In this document: positions 53,008 to 62,175 of the stretch, one piece after another | Position numbering within the stretch: position 1 is the first letter of the stretch | Layout: each line of letters begins with the position of its first letter | DNA from: Zobellia barbeyronii | Lineage (GTDB): Bacteria; Bacteroidota; Bacteroidia; Flavobacteriales; Flavobacteriaceae | Direction: 5' to 3' | Assembly: GCF_018603515.1 (NCBI RefSeq) | Contig: NZ_JACATN010000003.1 | Span: 372,001 to 436,000 of the forward strand | DNA: 64,000 nucleotides | The notes under the pieces: generated by a model | Databases searched by the model: none | Seen by the model: only the letters and a program-made list of their open reading frames with translations | Told to the model about the DNA's origin: nothing | Made by a program: the position numbers and the translations under genes

Positions 53008-53915
53008 TATTTAATCTGATCAGAATCTACTCTAGGCTCTTGCCCTCTTAAAACGCTATTATCATTAAAAAGTTGGGCTTGGTTAATACCTTTTGGATTC
53101 AACCAGTGCTCTTCTTTCATCTTACCATTTGTGCCAAAAATATCTAGCGCATTCTGGTAACAGGTTTTTACAACGTCTTCTCTTGCAATCCCTCTTTTTA
53201 GCATAAGGTTTGCGGTTTTTGGCACCGCTAATGGATCACTTACACCCCAATCTGCAGAGCTATCTACAATTATATTATTACTACCATATTTTTTTACAAC
53301 CTCTACCATTCGCTCATTACCCATTTTTGTTTTTGGGTAAATAGTAAATGCAGCAATAAAACCTCTATCAAGAACGTCCTTAACCGTTTCTTCGTTATTA
53401 TGATCAATTACCACTTGCGAAGGGTCTAGACCATGCTCCAGACAAACTTCCATACTTTTTAAAGTACCTGCTTTTTTATCACGGTGAGGCGTGTGTACTT
53501 GGACGACCATACCCAATTCTTTAGCCATTTCTAATTGCATACGGAAATACTTATCTTCCGCTGGGGTTTGGTCATCATAACCTATCTCGCCAATAGCTAC
53601 TACATTCTGCTTGTGAACATATAAAGGTAAAAGCTCTATAACTTGTTCTGCCAAAGCTTCATTGTTTGCCTCCTTAGAGTTTAGACCAATTGTACAATAG
53701 TGGTGAATACCAAATTGACTAGCTCTAAAAGGCTCCCAGCCAACTAAACTACTGTAATAATCTTGAAAAGAACCTACTTGAGTTCTTGGTTGTCCTAACC
53801 AAAAAGAAGGTTCTATTATAGCAACAACCCCGGCCGCAGCCATAGCTTCATAATCGTCTGTGGTTCGCGATGACATATGTACATGCGGGTCGATTATCAT
53901 CATTTTATCTTCCAT
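53007..53915 (-). CDS. eboB: EboB: TatD-family metal-dependent hydrolase
   Basis: 302 aa amidohydrolase barrel. Metal residues: IDPHVHMSS (HxH), GEIGYDD (Glu), VQVHTPHRDK (His), VIDHNNEE (His) and VDSSADWGVSD (Asp). TatD relatives are nucleases or hydrolases, but in ebo clusters the substrate is presumably a small metabolite. Stop and start codons overlap or nearly touch both neighbours (1-bp overlap with eboC, 1-bp gap to eboA). Confidence 0.93.
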   Translation of the reverse strand: MEDKMMIIDPHVHMSSRTTDDYEAMAAAGVVAIIEPSFWLGQPRTQVGSFQDYYSSLVGWEPFRASQFGIHHYCTIGLNSKEANNEALAEQVIELLPLYVHKQNVVAIGEIGYDDQTPAEDKYFRMQLEMAKELGMVVQVHTPHRDKKAGTLKSMEVCLEHGLDPSQVVIDHNNEETVKDVLDRGFIAAFTIYPKTKMGNERMVEVVKKYGSNNIIVDSSADWGVSDPLAVPKTANLMLKRGIAREDVVKTCYQNALDIFGTNGKMKEEHWLNPKGINQAQLFNDNSVLRGQEPRVDSDQIK

Positions 53916-53916
53916 A

Positions 53917-54774
53917 CTAATCTTTTATATTTTTCCAGGTAATGTTTTTGTTCTCTACTTGAGCTTTCAACTCGGGATGCTTTGCCAATAATTCTTTAGC
54001 CATTGGCTCTTCAGAAGTATAACAGCATAAGGCCGCTACTTTATTTTCAATAGGATTATCGCTAGCAAACAAGCGCACCATATCTTTCAATAGGTTTTCA
54101 TCCAAAAATGCGGCTACTGGCCTCCAGAATAAGGGTTCTATTTCTCGTGAAGCTGCCCATCTCTCATGTGCGTAATCAGATATAATACGCGTCAAATCCT
54201 TATTCGCTCGTTCATCAATACTTAAAATGGTCGAAAGGTCTAACTGCATAAATGCAGCCTTAAGGAACATTTGGTTCCATTGCTGATCATTAAAGTATTT
54301 TGCGGGATACGGATTCTGCATACTTATCGCCTCGAATATTGTGGCAATGTTCGTACGCAATGCTTCTACTGCAGTTTGCTTATAATTTTCGGCATCGGGC
54401 AATAGAATAAGATACTTCAGGAAAGTTTCAAGTTCTCCGGTATCCGCCACCTGAATTAGGTTGGCAACTTTAGGCACAAAGAAATCGCCGTTTGCCTTCA
54501 ATACCTTTATTAAAAGATAAATTCTGGCTATCTGAAGCGTTGTGGCATTCTGCGTTCTTAAATATTGGGTTACTTCATCTGTATCTGAGCTCAGATTCAA
54601 AACGGTGTCTGAATCAATCTTACTAGCCAACAAGCTGTAAGTCATATACAGGTCCTTTGTAGAACTAGAGCTAGTGATTTGCTCCAATTTTGATTGCAAC
54701 CATGAATCTGTAGCAGCATCTAAATTGCTATTCAATAAAGACTGAAGCTCTTGGTCTAATTTGGTTAATTCCAT
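53917..54774 (-). CDS. eboA: EboA domain-containing protein
   Basis: 285 aa, mostly helical, no signal peptide or membrane helix. Sequence such as LIKVLKANGDFFVPKVANL, LRTNIATIFEAISMQNPYPAKYF and DNPIENKVAALCCYTSEEPM fits the EboA family, which has no assigned activity. The repeat-like alpha-helical character suggests a scaffold or adaptor. First gene of the cluster, with a consensus promoter at 54855-54882. Confidence 0.92.
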   Translation of the reverse strand: MELTKLDQELQSLLNSNLDAATDSWLQSKLEQITSSSSTKDLYMTYSLLASKIDSDTVLNLSSDTDEVTQYLRTQNATTLQIARIYLLIKVLKANGDFFVPKVANLIQVADTGELETFLKYLILLPDAENYKQTAVEALRTNIATIFEAISMQNPYPAKYFNDQQWNQMFLKAAFMQLDLSTILSIDERANKDLTRIISDYAHERWAASREIEPLFWRPVAAFLDENLLKDMVRLFASDNPIENKVAALCCYTSEEPMAKELLAKHPELKAQVENKNITWKNIKD

Positions 54775-54854
54775 AATCTGTTATTCGGGTTTCTTGACAA
54801 GTGGTAACAACCCTATTTTTAGTGCCTTTCGGCATAATAAAAAACAACTATTCA

Positions 54855-54882
54855 CAAAACTAATTATTCTTTGGAGAAACAA
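54855..54882 (-). promoter_or_regulatory. Promoter of the ebo operon
   Basis: On the minus strand TTG (54882-54880), 17 bp, TAGTTTTG (54862-54855): exact consensus. The predicted leader is about 75 nt and contains a small TGCC-TTTC-GGCA hairpin near 54823. Confidence 0.75.
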
Positions 54883-54951
54883 GATATATTAGATGCTAAA
54901 TTCTAGTTATAGTTTACAAAGATTCTTGCTAATTTTACGAAAAACATAATT

Positions 54952-55533
54952 ATGCTAGGCCTGAAGTTACCAACTGACCCAAGATGGGTGAATATTGTTG
55001 AGAAAAACATAGATGAAATTTTAACGGACCATGCGTACTGTGAGCAAAAAGCAGCAAGCACAGCCATATCATTAATTATAAGTTTTCCGGAATATACAGC
55101 GCTCGTAGAGGAAATGATTGCTCTTTCTAGAGAAGAGATGGCACATTTTAAAATGGTACATGACCGAATTACAGCAAGAGGGCAAACTTTAGGGCGTGAT
55201 AGAAAGGACGAATATGTACTTCAATTGATAAAATTTTTTCCAAAAGGTGGAAGCCGAACGACCCAATTAGTTCATCGTCTTTTATATGCCGCATTAATTG
55301 AAGCGCGAAGTTGCGAGCGCTTTAGATTACTTTCAGAAGAACTAGAAGACAAAGAACTTGCAGAGTTCTACCACAAGCTTATGGTAAGTGAAGCCGGACA
55401 TTACACCATGTTTTTACAATTTGCAAGACAATATGGTGACCGTACCGAGGTGGACAAAAAATGGCAAGCACTACTAGATTTCGAATCTGGAATAATGAAA
55501 AACCTAGGAAATAAAGAAAGTATTCACGGATAA
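54952..55533 (+). CDS. miaE: tRNA 2-methylthio-N6-isopentenyladenosine-37 hydroxylase
   Basis: 193 aa ferritin-like di-iron enzyme. The ligands are visible as SREEMAHFKMVHDR (ExxH), an IEARSCERF helix and a SEAGHYTMFLQFAR (ExxH) helix, with DHAYCEQKAAS at the N-terminus. It hydroxylates ms2i6A37 in tRNAs reading U-starting codons, using O2, so the host respires or tolerates oxygen. Monocistronic; divergent from the ebo operon with which it shares a 177-bp intergenic region. Confidence 0.96.
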   Translation: MLGLKLPTDPRWVNIVEKNIDEILTDHAYCEQKAASTAISLIISFPEYTALVEEMIALSREEMAHFKMVHDRITARGQTLGRDRKDEYVLQLIKFFPKGGSRTTQLVHRLLYAALIEARSCERFRLLSEELEDKELAEFYHKLMVSEAGHYTMFLQFARQYGDRTEVDKKWQALLDFESGIMKNLGNKESIHG

Positions 55534-55593
55534 GAATTTCAAATTTTAGGTAAACAAATAGCATTACCTAAAACTTGAAGTCTTCAATTATTT

Positions 55594-57696
55594 TTACTCC
55601 GGAATAGGAGTATCTGCATCTAATTTATTTTTATAATAATCATACGTAGCAAACTGAGACCGTAGTTTTGGCTTGTCATTTATACGATACGCATTATCCT
55701 GCTCTTCGTTGAACACTCTGGCCTTAACATTATCGTTCCAAGAGATTTCATAGGTATCTAGCAATTCCTTTTTCACATCTTCATCATAAATAGGACAACC
55801 AACCTCTACTCTATTCTCCAAGTTACGGGTCATGAAATCTGCCGATGAAATAAATACGCTTGTATCTCCATCATTACAGAAAATGAATATACGTGGATGT
55901 TCTAGAAATTTATCTACAATACTGATTGCTTCAATATTCTCGCTCATACCTTCTATACCTGGAATCAAGCAGCAGATACCGCGTACAATCAATTGTATCT
56001 TAACGCCGGCATTACTGGCCTCATACAATTTATCGATCATCTTATATGAAGTAAAGCTATTCATCTTTATTTTGATGAAAGCCTCTTTACCTGCCTTAGC
56101 ATTCAAAATTTCTTTATCGATCAGTTTAATAAAGAACGATTTAGTATAGTGCGGAGATACTATTAAATGTTTGTATTTATTGATTTTATACGTGGTTTCA
56201 AAGAAATCAAAAACCTTGTTCAATTCTTTTAAAATAGGCTCGTTTGCCGTGAACAATGTATAATCTGTATAAATTTTTGCTGTTGATTCGTTAAAGTTAC
56301 CCGTACTTATAAAACCATAACGTTTTATAATTCCGTTCTCTTCACGTTCAATCATACATATTTTACTATGCACTTTTAGACCAGGTACACCAAAAATAAG
56401 CTTCACTCCTTCCGCCTGAAGTTCTTCTGCATATCTAATATTGGCTTGCTCATCAAAACGTGCTCGTAGCTCAATCTGCAAGGTTACCTGTTTCCCATTT
56501 TTTACGGCATTTGAAAGGCATGCCGCTACTTGAGAATCATTGGCAAGACGATAAACCGTAATCTTAATCGCTTTTACTTTTGGATCAAGAGCTGCTTCCC
56601 TTAAGAATTTCAATACATAAGCAAACGATTGATAAGGCGTGTACTGCAAGTAATCTTTCTCTGCTATTTTCTCTAACAGACTACCTTCTAGACTTAGTCC
56701 TTTTACCGGTAGCGGCACTATCTTATCATACATAAGATCTTGTCTTCCCAAGCTAGGAAAGCTCATGTAATCTCTCTTGTTATGATATCTTCCTCCGGGA
56801 ATGACACTATCCGCATCTTCAATTCCCATTTTATCTTTTAGAAAATCTAATGTATCCGATTCTATATTTTTGTCATAAACAAAACGTACCGGATCACTAA
56901 TTTTTCTATGCTCTACGCTAGAGTAAATTTTCTCTATAAAACTCTTACTTAAATCATTATCTATATCAAGTTCTGCATCTCGCGTAATCTTGATCATATG
57001 AGAAGAAATGGACTTGTAATCAAACATTGGGAAAACGCTATCCATACAATACCTAATTACATCATCTAGAATAATGATATAATTCTTATCACCTTCTTTA
57101 GGAAGCACAACAAAACGATCTATGCCTTTTGGAATTTCAATTAAAGCATATCTTTTCTCTCTTTTCTCATACGTAAGCTTAGTGTGATCATCACTTTTCA
57201 ACACCATTTTTACAGCCAAGTAAGCAGCAGTATCTTTTAACATAGGGAACTCTGCCAAATCATTCAAGATAATGGTCATGAGTTGTGGACTCACCTTTTG
57301 GTTAAAGTAGCTTCTAGCAAACTCACCTTGCTTTTCTGAAAGTTCATTTTCATTAAGCAAGTAAATATTTTGTTCTTCTAGTTCGTTTTCAATATTCCTT
57401 AGTATTTCAACGCTTTTACGCTGTTGCTCAATAACGAACTTGGTAATCTCTACTAGTAAATCTTTAGCCTTTTCACCACCTAAAACACTTTTCCCAGATT
57501 TTCCTGCTTCAAAAATACGTTTCACAGTGGCATAACGAACCTTAAAAAACTCATCTAAGTTGTTCGAAAAAATACCTAAAAAACGAAGACGTTCAATTAA
57601 CGGTACGTTTTCATCCTCGCACTCTTGAAGTACCCTTTCATTAAAACGTAACCAACTTATTTCTCTGTTTATATATCTAGTTTTAGTCTTTATCAT
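55594..57696 (-). CDS. ppk1: Polyphosphate kinase
   Basis: 700 aa. INREISWLRFNERVLQE is the N-domain signature; the catalytic domain has ITVYRLANDSQVAACL, ELRARFDEQANIRYAE, LKVHSKICMIERE (phosphohistidine) and GFISTGNFNESTAKIYTD, and the C-terminal repeat RIFIFCNDGDTSVFISSADFM. It reversibly polymerises the ATP gamma-phosphate into polyphosphate. It sits directly after a SixA-like phosphatase gene with no intergenic gap. Confidence 0.97.
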   Translation of the reverse strand: MIKTKTRYINREISWLRFNERVLQECEDENVPLIERLRFLGIFSNNLDEFFKVRYATVKRIFEAGKSGKSVLGGEKAKDLLVEITKFVIEQQRKSVEILRNIENELEEQNIYLLNENELSEKQGEFARSYFNQKVSPQLMTIILNDLAEFPMLKDTAAYLAVKMVLKSDDHTKLTYEKREKRYALIEIPKGIDRFVVLPKEGDKNYIIILDDVIRYCMDSVFPMFDYKSISSHMIKITRDAELDIDNDLSKSFIEKIYSSVEHRKISDPVRFVYDKNIESDTLDFLKDKMGIEDADSVIPGGRYHNKRDYMSFPSLGRQDLMYDKIVPLPVKGLSLEGSLLEKIAEKDYLQYTPYQSFAYVLKFLREAALDPKVKAIKITVYRLANDSQVAACLSNAVKNGKQVTLQIELRARFDEQANIRYAEELQAEGVKLIFGVPGLKVHSKICMIEREENGIIKRYGFISTGNFNESTAKIYTDYTLFTANEPILKELNKVFDFFETTYKINKYKHLIVSPHYTKSFFIKLIDKEILNAKAGKEAFIKIKMNSFTSYKMIDKLYEASNAGVKIQLIVRGICCLIPGIEGMSENIEAISIVDKFLEHPRIFIFCNDGDTSVFISSADFMTRNLENRVEVGCPIYDEDVKKELLDTYEISWNDNVKARVFNEEQDNAYRINDKPKLRSQFATYDYYKNKLDADTPIPE

Positions 57697-58182
57697 TTAT
57701 CTAAGGTCTTTCGGGAAAATTGTCTGTTTTGTTATTCCTTTTTCAACTGAATTCCAATTATCAACATTGAAATTAAGATGCACCAGTCCACTGGTAGAAA
57801 CGTTGTCAATATAGGAATTTCCCAAAGAATTGGCAACATGTGTAAAAGCATGATTATGCCCAAAAATCATTACAGAATCTAAGGAATCATCAAGATTTGC
57901 TATAAAGTCGAAAACCGATTCTCCCGAAAAATCATACAACTCGTTCTTTATCTGTACTGAAGATAATGGTAGGTTTAGTTGTCTGACAAAAATCATACAG
58001 GTATGCAAAGCCCTATTAGCAGGACTTGAGAAAATAGCATCTACTTTTTGAGCTTGAGATTTAAATTCTGAAGATACCAAAAGAGCGTCGTTTACCCCTC
58101 TTTCCTGAAGCGGCCGATCTTTATCACTCACCGAATAATCCCAAGAAGATTTGCCATGCCTGACCATCACCAATGTTTTCAT
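57697..58182 (-). CDS. SixA-like histidine phosphatase
   Basis: 161 aa. The RHG motif at VMVRHGKSSWD carries the phospho-accepting His9; SSPANRALHTC and IFGHNHAFTHVA hold the other catalytic residues of the histidine phosphatase superfamily. SixA dephosphorylates phosphohistidine in phosphorelays in E. coli; the target here is unknown. It abuts ppk1 (stop and start adjoin), pointing to a shared phosphate-related role. Confidence 0.92.
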   Translation of the reverse strand: MKTLVMVRHGKSSWDYSVSDKDRPLQERGVNDALLVSSEFKSQAQKVDAIFSSPANRALHTCMIFVRQLNLPLSSVQIKNELYDFSGESVFDFIANLDDSLDSVMIFGHNHAFTHVANSLGNSYIDNVSTSGLVHLNFNVDNWNSVEKGITKQTIFPKDLR

Positions 58183-58245
58183 TTAACTAAAATTTAAAGT
58201 TTTAAAAATGTTTTGATAGCCCTTCACCTGACTTAAGCCAAACGA

Positions 58246-58893
58246 TTAAGGTGCCAACCGTTCCATTTTCCAATCTAAATTATCTATTAAGGCGTATCTA
58301 ATGCGATCATGCAAGCGATTAGGCCTGCCCTGCCAAAACTCCATAGATTGCGGCTTAACAATGTAACCGCCCCAATTATCTGGCCGTAGAATCTCTTTAT
58401 TCTCGTATTTGTTCTCTAATCTTTTTAAATTATCCTCTAAAGTCTCTCTTGAAGGAATAACCGAACTTTGCGGAGAAACCAAAGCACCCAACTTACTGCC
58501 CTCTGGACGTGATTCAAAATAACCGTCAGATAAATTTTCTGCTATTTTTTCGGCCTTACCCTTTATAATAATCTGCCTTTCCATGTTGGGCCAAAAGAAA
58601 GAAATACAGACATTAGGGTTAGCTGCAATAGCTCTACCCTTTTCACTATGGTAGTTTGTATAAAAGATAAATCCTTCGTGGGTAAACTTTTTCAATAACA
58701 CTACCCTACTTTTGGGATAGCCATCTAAACCAATAGTAGAAACAGTCATTGCATTAGGTTCGTCTACTCCATCCGATGCCTCGGTTTCATAGAACCATTT
58801 CTGAAATAGCTCCATTGGATTGTCTGAAATAGAACCCTCTAGAAGGGCGCTTTTTTCATATGATTTTCGGTAATCGCCTAAATCTTTTTGCAT
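58246..58893 (-). CDS. pdxH: Pyridoxamine 5'-phosphate oxidase
   Basis: I take the ATG at 58893 (MQKDLGDYRKSYEK), giving 215 aa, which fits the family; an upstream ATG at 58923 adds 10 residues. NAMTVSTIGLDGYPKSRVVLLKKF, YTNYHSEKGRAIAANP, PQSSVIPSRE and the C-terminal WQGRPNRLHDRIRY with GRLAP-like ending are conserved FMN/PLP contacts. It makes pyridoxal phosphate by O2-dependent oxidation. 63 bp upstream of the SixA-like gene on the same strand. Confidence 0.96.
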   Translation of the reverse strand: MQKDLGDYRKSYEKSALLEGSISDNPMELFQKWFYETEASDGVDEPNAMTVSTIGLDGYPKSRVVLLKKFTHEGFIFYTNYHSEKGRAIAANPNVCISFFWPNMERQIIIKGKAEKIAENLSDGYFESRPEGSKLGALVSPQSSVIPSRETLEDNLKRLENKYENKEILRPDNWGGYIVKPQSMEFWQGRPNRLHDRIRYALIDNLDWKMERLAP

Positions 58894-58963
58894 AATCTTC
58901 TTTGCTAAAATCCTTTTACCCAAAGTTCAGCAAAAGATTGGTAACGAAGAAGTAGGAAGGAGA

Positions 58964-59869
58964 CTAAAACTCAAAAAACTTACCATCATCGGCAAGCTCA
59001 ACATTTGGGAAGATTTCCATAGCTTCTTCTTTAAAAAGCTCAATGGATTTATAACGCGTAGAATAATGTCCTAAAATAAGCATTCCCACGTTGGCAGCTT
59101 TAGCAATAGATGCTGCCTGCATTGCTGTGGAATGTTTTGTTTTTACCGCTAAATGAGCCTCAGATTCTAAAAATGTAGATTCGTGATACAATGCTGTTGC
59201 ACCTTTAATTTGGTCAACGATATCTGGCTTGTAGCCGGTATCACTGCAATACGCATAACTTTTAGGAACTGGCGGATCAAAACTTAATTCTGTATTTGAA
59301 ACTATAGTACCATCATCCAGCACCACATCTCTGCCATTTTTAATGTTTTGAAAATAAGCTTTGTCAATCTTATGCTTCTCAACAGCTTCTACATTAAGTT
59401 TGCGCTCACCTGCTTTCTCCTTAAAAAGAAAACCGTTGGTATACACCCTATGACTTAAACGAATGGTCTCTACCGTAACTTTATCATCCTCAAAAATAAC
59501 CTCAGGCTCCTTACTGGTAAGCTCATGAAAATATAGTTGATAATTGGTCCATGAATCTCCGAGCTTTAACAAAAGTGTAATAGCCTCTTTAATTCCTTTT
59601 GGACCGTAAATATGTAATTCCTTATCTCTTCCCAACAAGCGAAAAGTTGAAACAAGACCAGGCAAACCAAAAAAATGGTCGCCATGTAAGTGAGAAATAA
59701 AAATATGGTTGATACGCGAAAACTTAATCTTATGTTTCCGTAATTGTACTTGCGATCCTTCACCACAATCAATCAAAAACATATGATTCTTAACTTCCAA
59801 CACCTGAGAAGTAGGGTTGGTCATCGTTCGTGGTGTTGCTGCATAACAACCTAGAATTTGAAGCTTCAT
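58964..59869 (-). CDS. rnz: Ribonuclease Z
   Basis: 301 aa metallo-beta-lactamase. The zinc motif is IFISHLHGDHFFGLPGL, with YCSDTGY and LILGHYSTRYKS (exosite/His) motifs. It removes the 3' trailer of pre-tRNAs that lack an encoded CCA, which fits the two window tRNAs, neither of which encodes CCA. Last of a gene string from pyrR; 4 bp gap to the DUF3291 gene. Confidence 0.96.
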   Translation of the reverse strand: MKLQILGCYAATPRTMTNPTSQVLEVKNHMFLIDCGEGSQVQLRKHKIKFSRINHIFISHLHGDHFFGLPGLVSTFRLLGRDKELHIYGPKGIKEAITLLLKLGDSWTNYQLYFHELTSKEPEVIFEDDKVTVETIRLSHRVYTNGFLFKEKAGERKLNVEAVEKHKIDKAYFQNIKNGRDVVLDDGTIVSNTELSFDPPVPKSYAYCSDTGYKPDIVDQIKGATALYHESTFLESEAHLAVKTKHSTAMQAASIAKAANVGMLILGHYSTRYKSIELFKEEAMEIFPNVELADDGKFFEF

Positions 59870-59873
59870 TTTT

Positions 59874-60347
59874 CTAGTTCTTGGGCGAATATATTAAAGC
59901 ATCTTCAGCTGTAAATTGCCCTTTAAAACTAAAAGCATAAGGAGATTCTCCATGGTCATTTAGATACTGAAGACGTTCTTTAGCCTCCTCCGGAGTGGGC
60001 ACATGACCTTCCTTAGTATACCACAAACACATGTGCATGTCAGACATGTTATGAAACCATTCTTTCTTTCTTTTCATGACTCCAGCATGCTGTGAGGCAT
60101 ATGTAAAATTGAACAAGGCCTCTTTAGATTCCCAAACCGACATATTTATAATAAGGAAATTATCCTCAAAAACACGTAGCGCGGTGGCATCGTTTTCTTC
60201 ACCTTTTAATCTCCAAACAAACCCTGTACTATTATCTGCAATGGCATTTATACGATCTAGATCCTTTACAAAATCAGCCATCACAGGGCTGTCTATTGGG
60301 GCTAGCATTTTAGCAATGTTTACTTGAGATAGGTGGTAGTTACTCAT
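59874..60347 (-). CDS. DUF3291 family protein
   Basis: 157 aa. SNYHLSQVNIAKMLAPIDSP..., VWESKEALFNFTYASQHAGVM and MCLWYTKEGHVPTPEEAKERL are typical of DUF3291, a dimeric ferredoxin-like (antibiotic monooxygenase-like) family. No activity is established. Its start overlaps the previous gene's stop by 4 bp, in the pyr-rnz string. Confidence 0.88.
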   Translation of the reverse strand: MSNYHLSQVNIAKMLAPIDSPVMADFVKDLDRINAIADNSTGFVWRLKGEENDATALRVFEDNFLIINMSVWESKEALFNFTYASQHAGVMKRKKEWFHNMSDMHMCLWYTKEGHVPTPEEAKERLQYLNDHGESPYAFSFKGQFTAEDALIYSPKN

Positions 60348-60676
60348 AAATCTAAATCGCGTTCTATTTCTTCCATTTCAATAACATCTTGTGCTTCTTT
60401 AATTGTTGGCACAACCATTATAGCATCTGGCACCTCATCATAAGAGACTTTATTGGTAACCAAAACAAAAGATTTCTTAGACTTTTTATGCAAATCGGAA
60501 ATTTGCAAAAATTCAAGAACATCATCTGCCTTTAGCTTTGAAAAGGAAAAAAGGTTTATGACAATATTGTCATTTTTAATTTTTGGATAAGCGTCATTTA
60601 AGTTTTTCAAGAAAATAGAAAGCGTGGCATTTTCTTGAGAAACGATAGTTGTAGAACCGTCTGAATCGAAAATCAT
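60344..60676 (-). CDS. Small STAS-like conserved protein
   Basis: 110 aa, no signal or membrane helix. Alternating strands and helices (STTIVSQENATLSIFLKNL, NIVINLFSFSKLKADDVLEFL, KSFVLVTN, DAIMVVPTIKEAQDVIEMEEIERD) suggest a STAS/anti-sigma-antagonist-like fold. It is often annotated only as hypothetical, always beside RNase Z in flavobacteria as far as I recall. 7 bp after pyrB. Confidence 0.75.
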   Translation of the reverse strand: MIFDSDGSTTIVSQENATLSIFLKNLNDAYPKIKNDNIVINLFSFSKLKADDVLEFLQISDLHKKSKKSFVLVTNKVSYDEVPDAIMVVPTIKEAQDVIEMEEIERDLDL

Positions 60677-60683
60677 ACTTTTA

Positions 60684-61610
60684 TTATTTTATTTTTGAAG
60701 CTAATAAATAAATCACTGCCATACGAATGGCAACACCATTTTCTACTTGATTTAATATGATGGACTGCTTTGAATCTGCCACATCACTTGTAATTTCTAC
60801 ACCTCTGTTTATTGGTCCGGGGTGCATAATTACTATTTCTTTATCTAAACTATTTAGTAATTTTTTATTAACACCAAACTGCTGGGTGTACTCCCTAGTC
60901 GTGGGAAAATAACTAATATCTAATCTCTCATTCTGAATACGCAACATATTAGCTACATCGCACCAATTTAAAGCCTTCCTTAAATTCGTCTCTACGGTTA
61001 CCCCTAAAGATTCTATATGTTTTGGCAGCAAGGTCTTAGGTCCGCAAACCTTTACATTTGCCCCTTGTAATTTTAAAGCGAAAATATTGGATAACGCTAC
61101 CCGGGAATGCAGAATATCACCAACAATAACCACGTTTTTACCTGCTACGTCTCCTAACTTTTCTCTAATGGAATATGAATCCAAAAGTGCCTGTGTAGGA
61201 TGCTCATGTGCCCCGTCTCCTGCATTTACGATAGATGCATTAACATGTTTTGAAAGAAATATGCCGGCACCAGGATTGGGATGGCGCATAACCACCATAT
61301 CTACCTTCATAGAAAGGATGTTATTGACCGTATCTATTAAAGTCTCCCCTTTTTTTACCGATGATTGTGCAGCCGAAAAATTAATGACATCCGCAGAAAG
61401 TCGTTTTTCAGCAAGCTCAAAAGATAATTTGGTTCGGGTACTGTTTTCAAAAAAGATATTGGCAATAGTAATATCTCTTAAAGAAGGAACCTTTTTAATA
61501 GAACGATTGATTACTTCCTTAAAATGGTCTGCGGTCTCGAAAATGAGTTGAATATCATTTTCATTTAAGTATTTGATTCCTAATAAGTGTTTTACACTCA
61601 GTTCAGCCAT
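60684..61610 (-). CDS. pyrB: Aspartate carbamoyltransferase, catalytic subunit
   Basis: 308 aa. The carbamoyl-phosphate site FFENSTRTKLSFE (residues about 55-67), the GDGAHEHPTQALLD motif (about 132) and HPGPINRGVEI are intact. It condenses carbamoyl phosphate with aspartate in pyrimidine synthesis. Two bases separate it from pyrR. pyrI is absent here. Confidence 0.98.
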   Translation of the reverse strand: MAELSVKHLLGIKYLNENDIQLIFETADHFKEVINRSIKKVPSLRDITIANIFFENSTRTKLSFELAEKRLSADVINFSAAQSSVKKGETLIDTVNNILSMKVDMVVMRHPNPGAGIFLSKHVNASIVNAGDGAHEHPTQALLDSYSIREKLGDVAGKNVVIVGDILHSRVALSNIFALKLQGANVKVCGPKTLLPKHIESLGVTVETNLRKALNWCDVANMLRIQNERLDISYFPTTREYTQQFGVNKKLLNSLDKEIVIMHPGPINRGVEITSDVADSKQSIILNQVENGVAIRMAVIYLLASKIK

Positions 61611-61612
61611 TG

Positions 61613-62152
61613 TTATTTATTTATCAAATATATCGCGTCTTCACCGTCATTCTCTTTCCAAAGAACCTTAACTTTTTCTCCGTTTATAGCATCTACTTGC
61701 CGCCCACGGTAATTAGGCTGAATAGGCAAATGCCTACTAAATCGTCTATCAATTAGTGCCAGCAACTCTATCTCAGAAGGTCTCCCAAATGATTGTATAG
61801 CCGTTAAGGCAGATCGGATACTACGGCCCGTATAAAGCACATCGTCTATAAGCACCACTTTTTTATCCTCAATTAAAAAATCTATCTTAGTTTTGGTTGC
61901 TTCTAGCGTCTTATCTCCTCTTCTAAAATCATCTCTATAAAAAGTGATATCTAGAAAACCTAGCTTAATTTCCTTTACGCCATAATCTTCTTGCAATATT
62001 CTCTTTAATCTTTCTGCCACAAAAATACCCCTAGGCTGAAGGCCTATGAGGACGGTATCTTTAAAGTCTAGATGATTTTCAAGGAGTTGACATGCCAAAC
62101 GATGGAGTATGATGTTTATTTCTTTTTCAGAAAGAAGTACTTTTTGACCCAT
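61613..62152 (-). CDS. pyrR: PyrR pyrimidine operon regulator / uracil phosphoribosyltransferase
   Basis: 179 aa. The PRPP loop is KVVLIDDVLYTGRSIRSAL (about 95-113), with IGLQPRGIFVAERL and LALIDRRFSRHLPI. In Gram-positives PyrR binds pyr leader RNA and also makes UMP from uracil. Here the promoter lies so close that no attenuator leader precedes pyrR itself. First in the pyrR-pyrB string. Confidence 0.97.
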   Translation of the reverse strand: MGQKVLLSEKEINIILHRLACQLLENHLDFKDTVLIGLQPRGIFVAERLKRILQEDYGVKEIKLGFLDITFYRDDFRRGDKTLEATKTKIDFLIEDKKVVLIDDVLYTGRSIRSALTAIQSFGRPSEIELLALIDRRFSRHLPIQPNYRGRQVDAINGEKVKVLWKENDGEDAIYLINK

Positions 62153-62175
62153 ACTGCTTTATTGCTTTAGCTACA

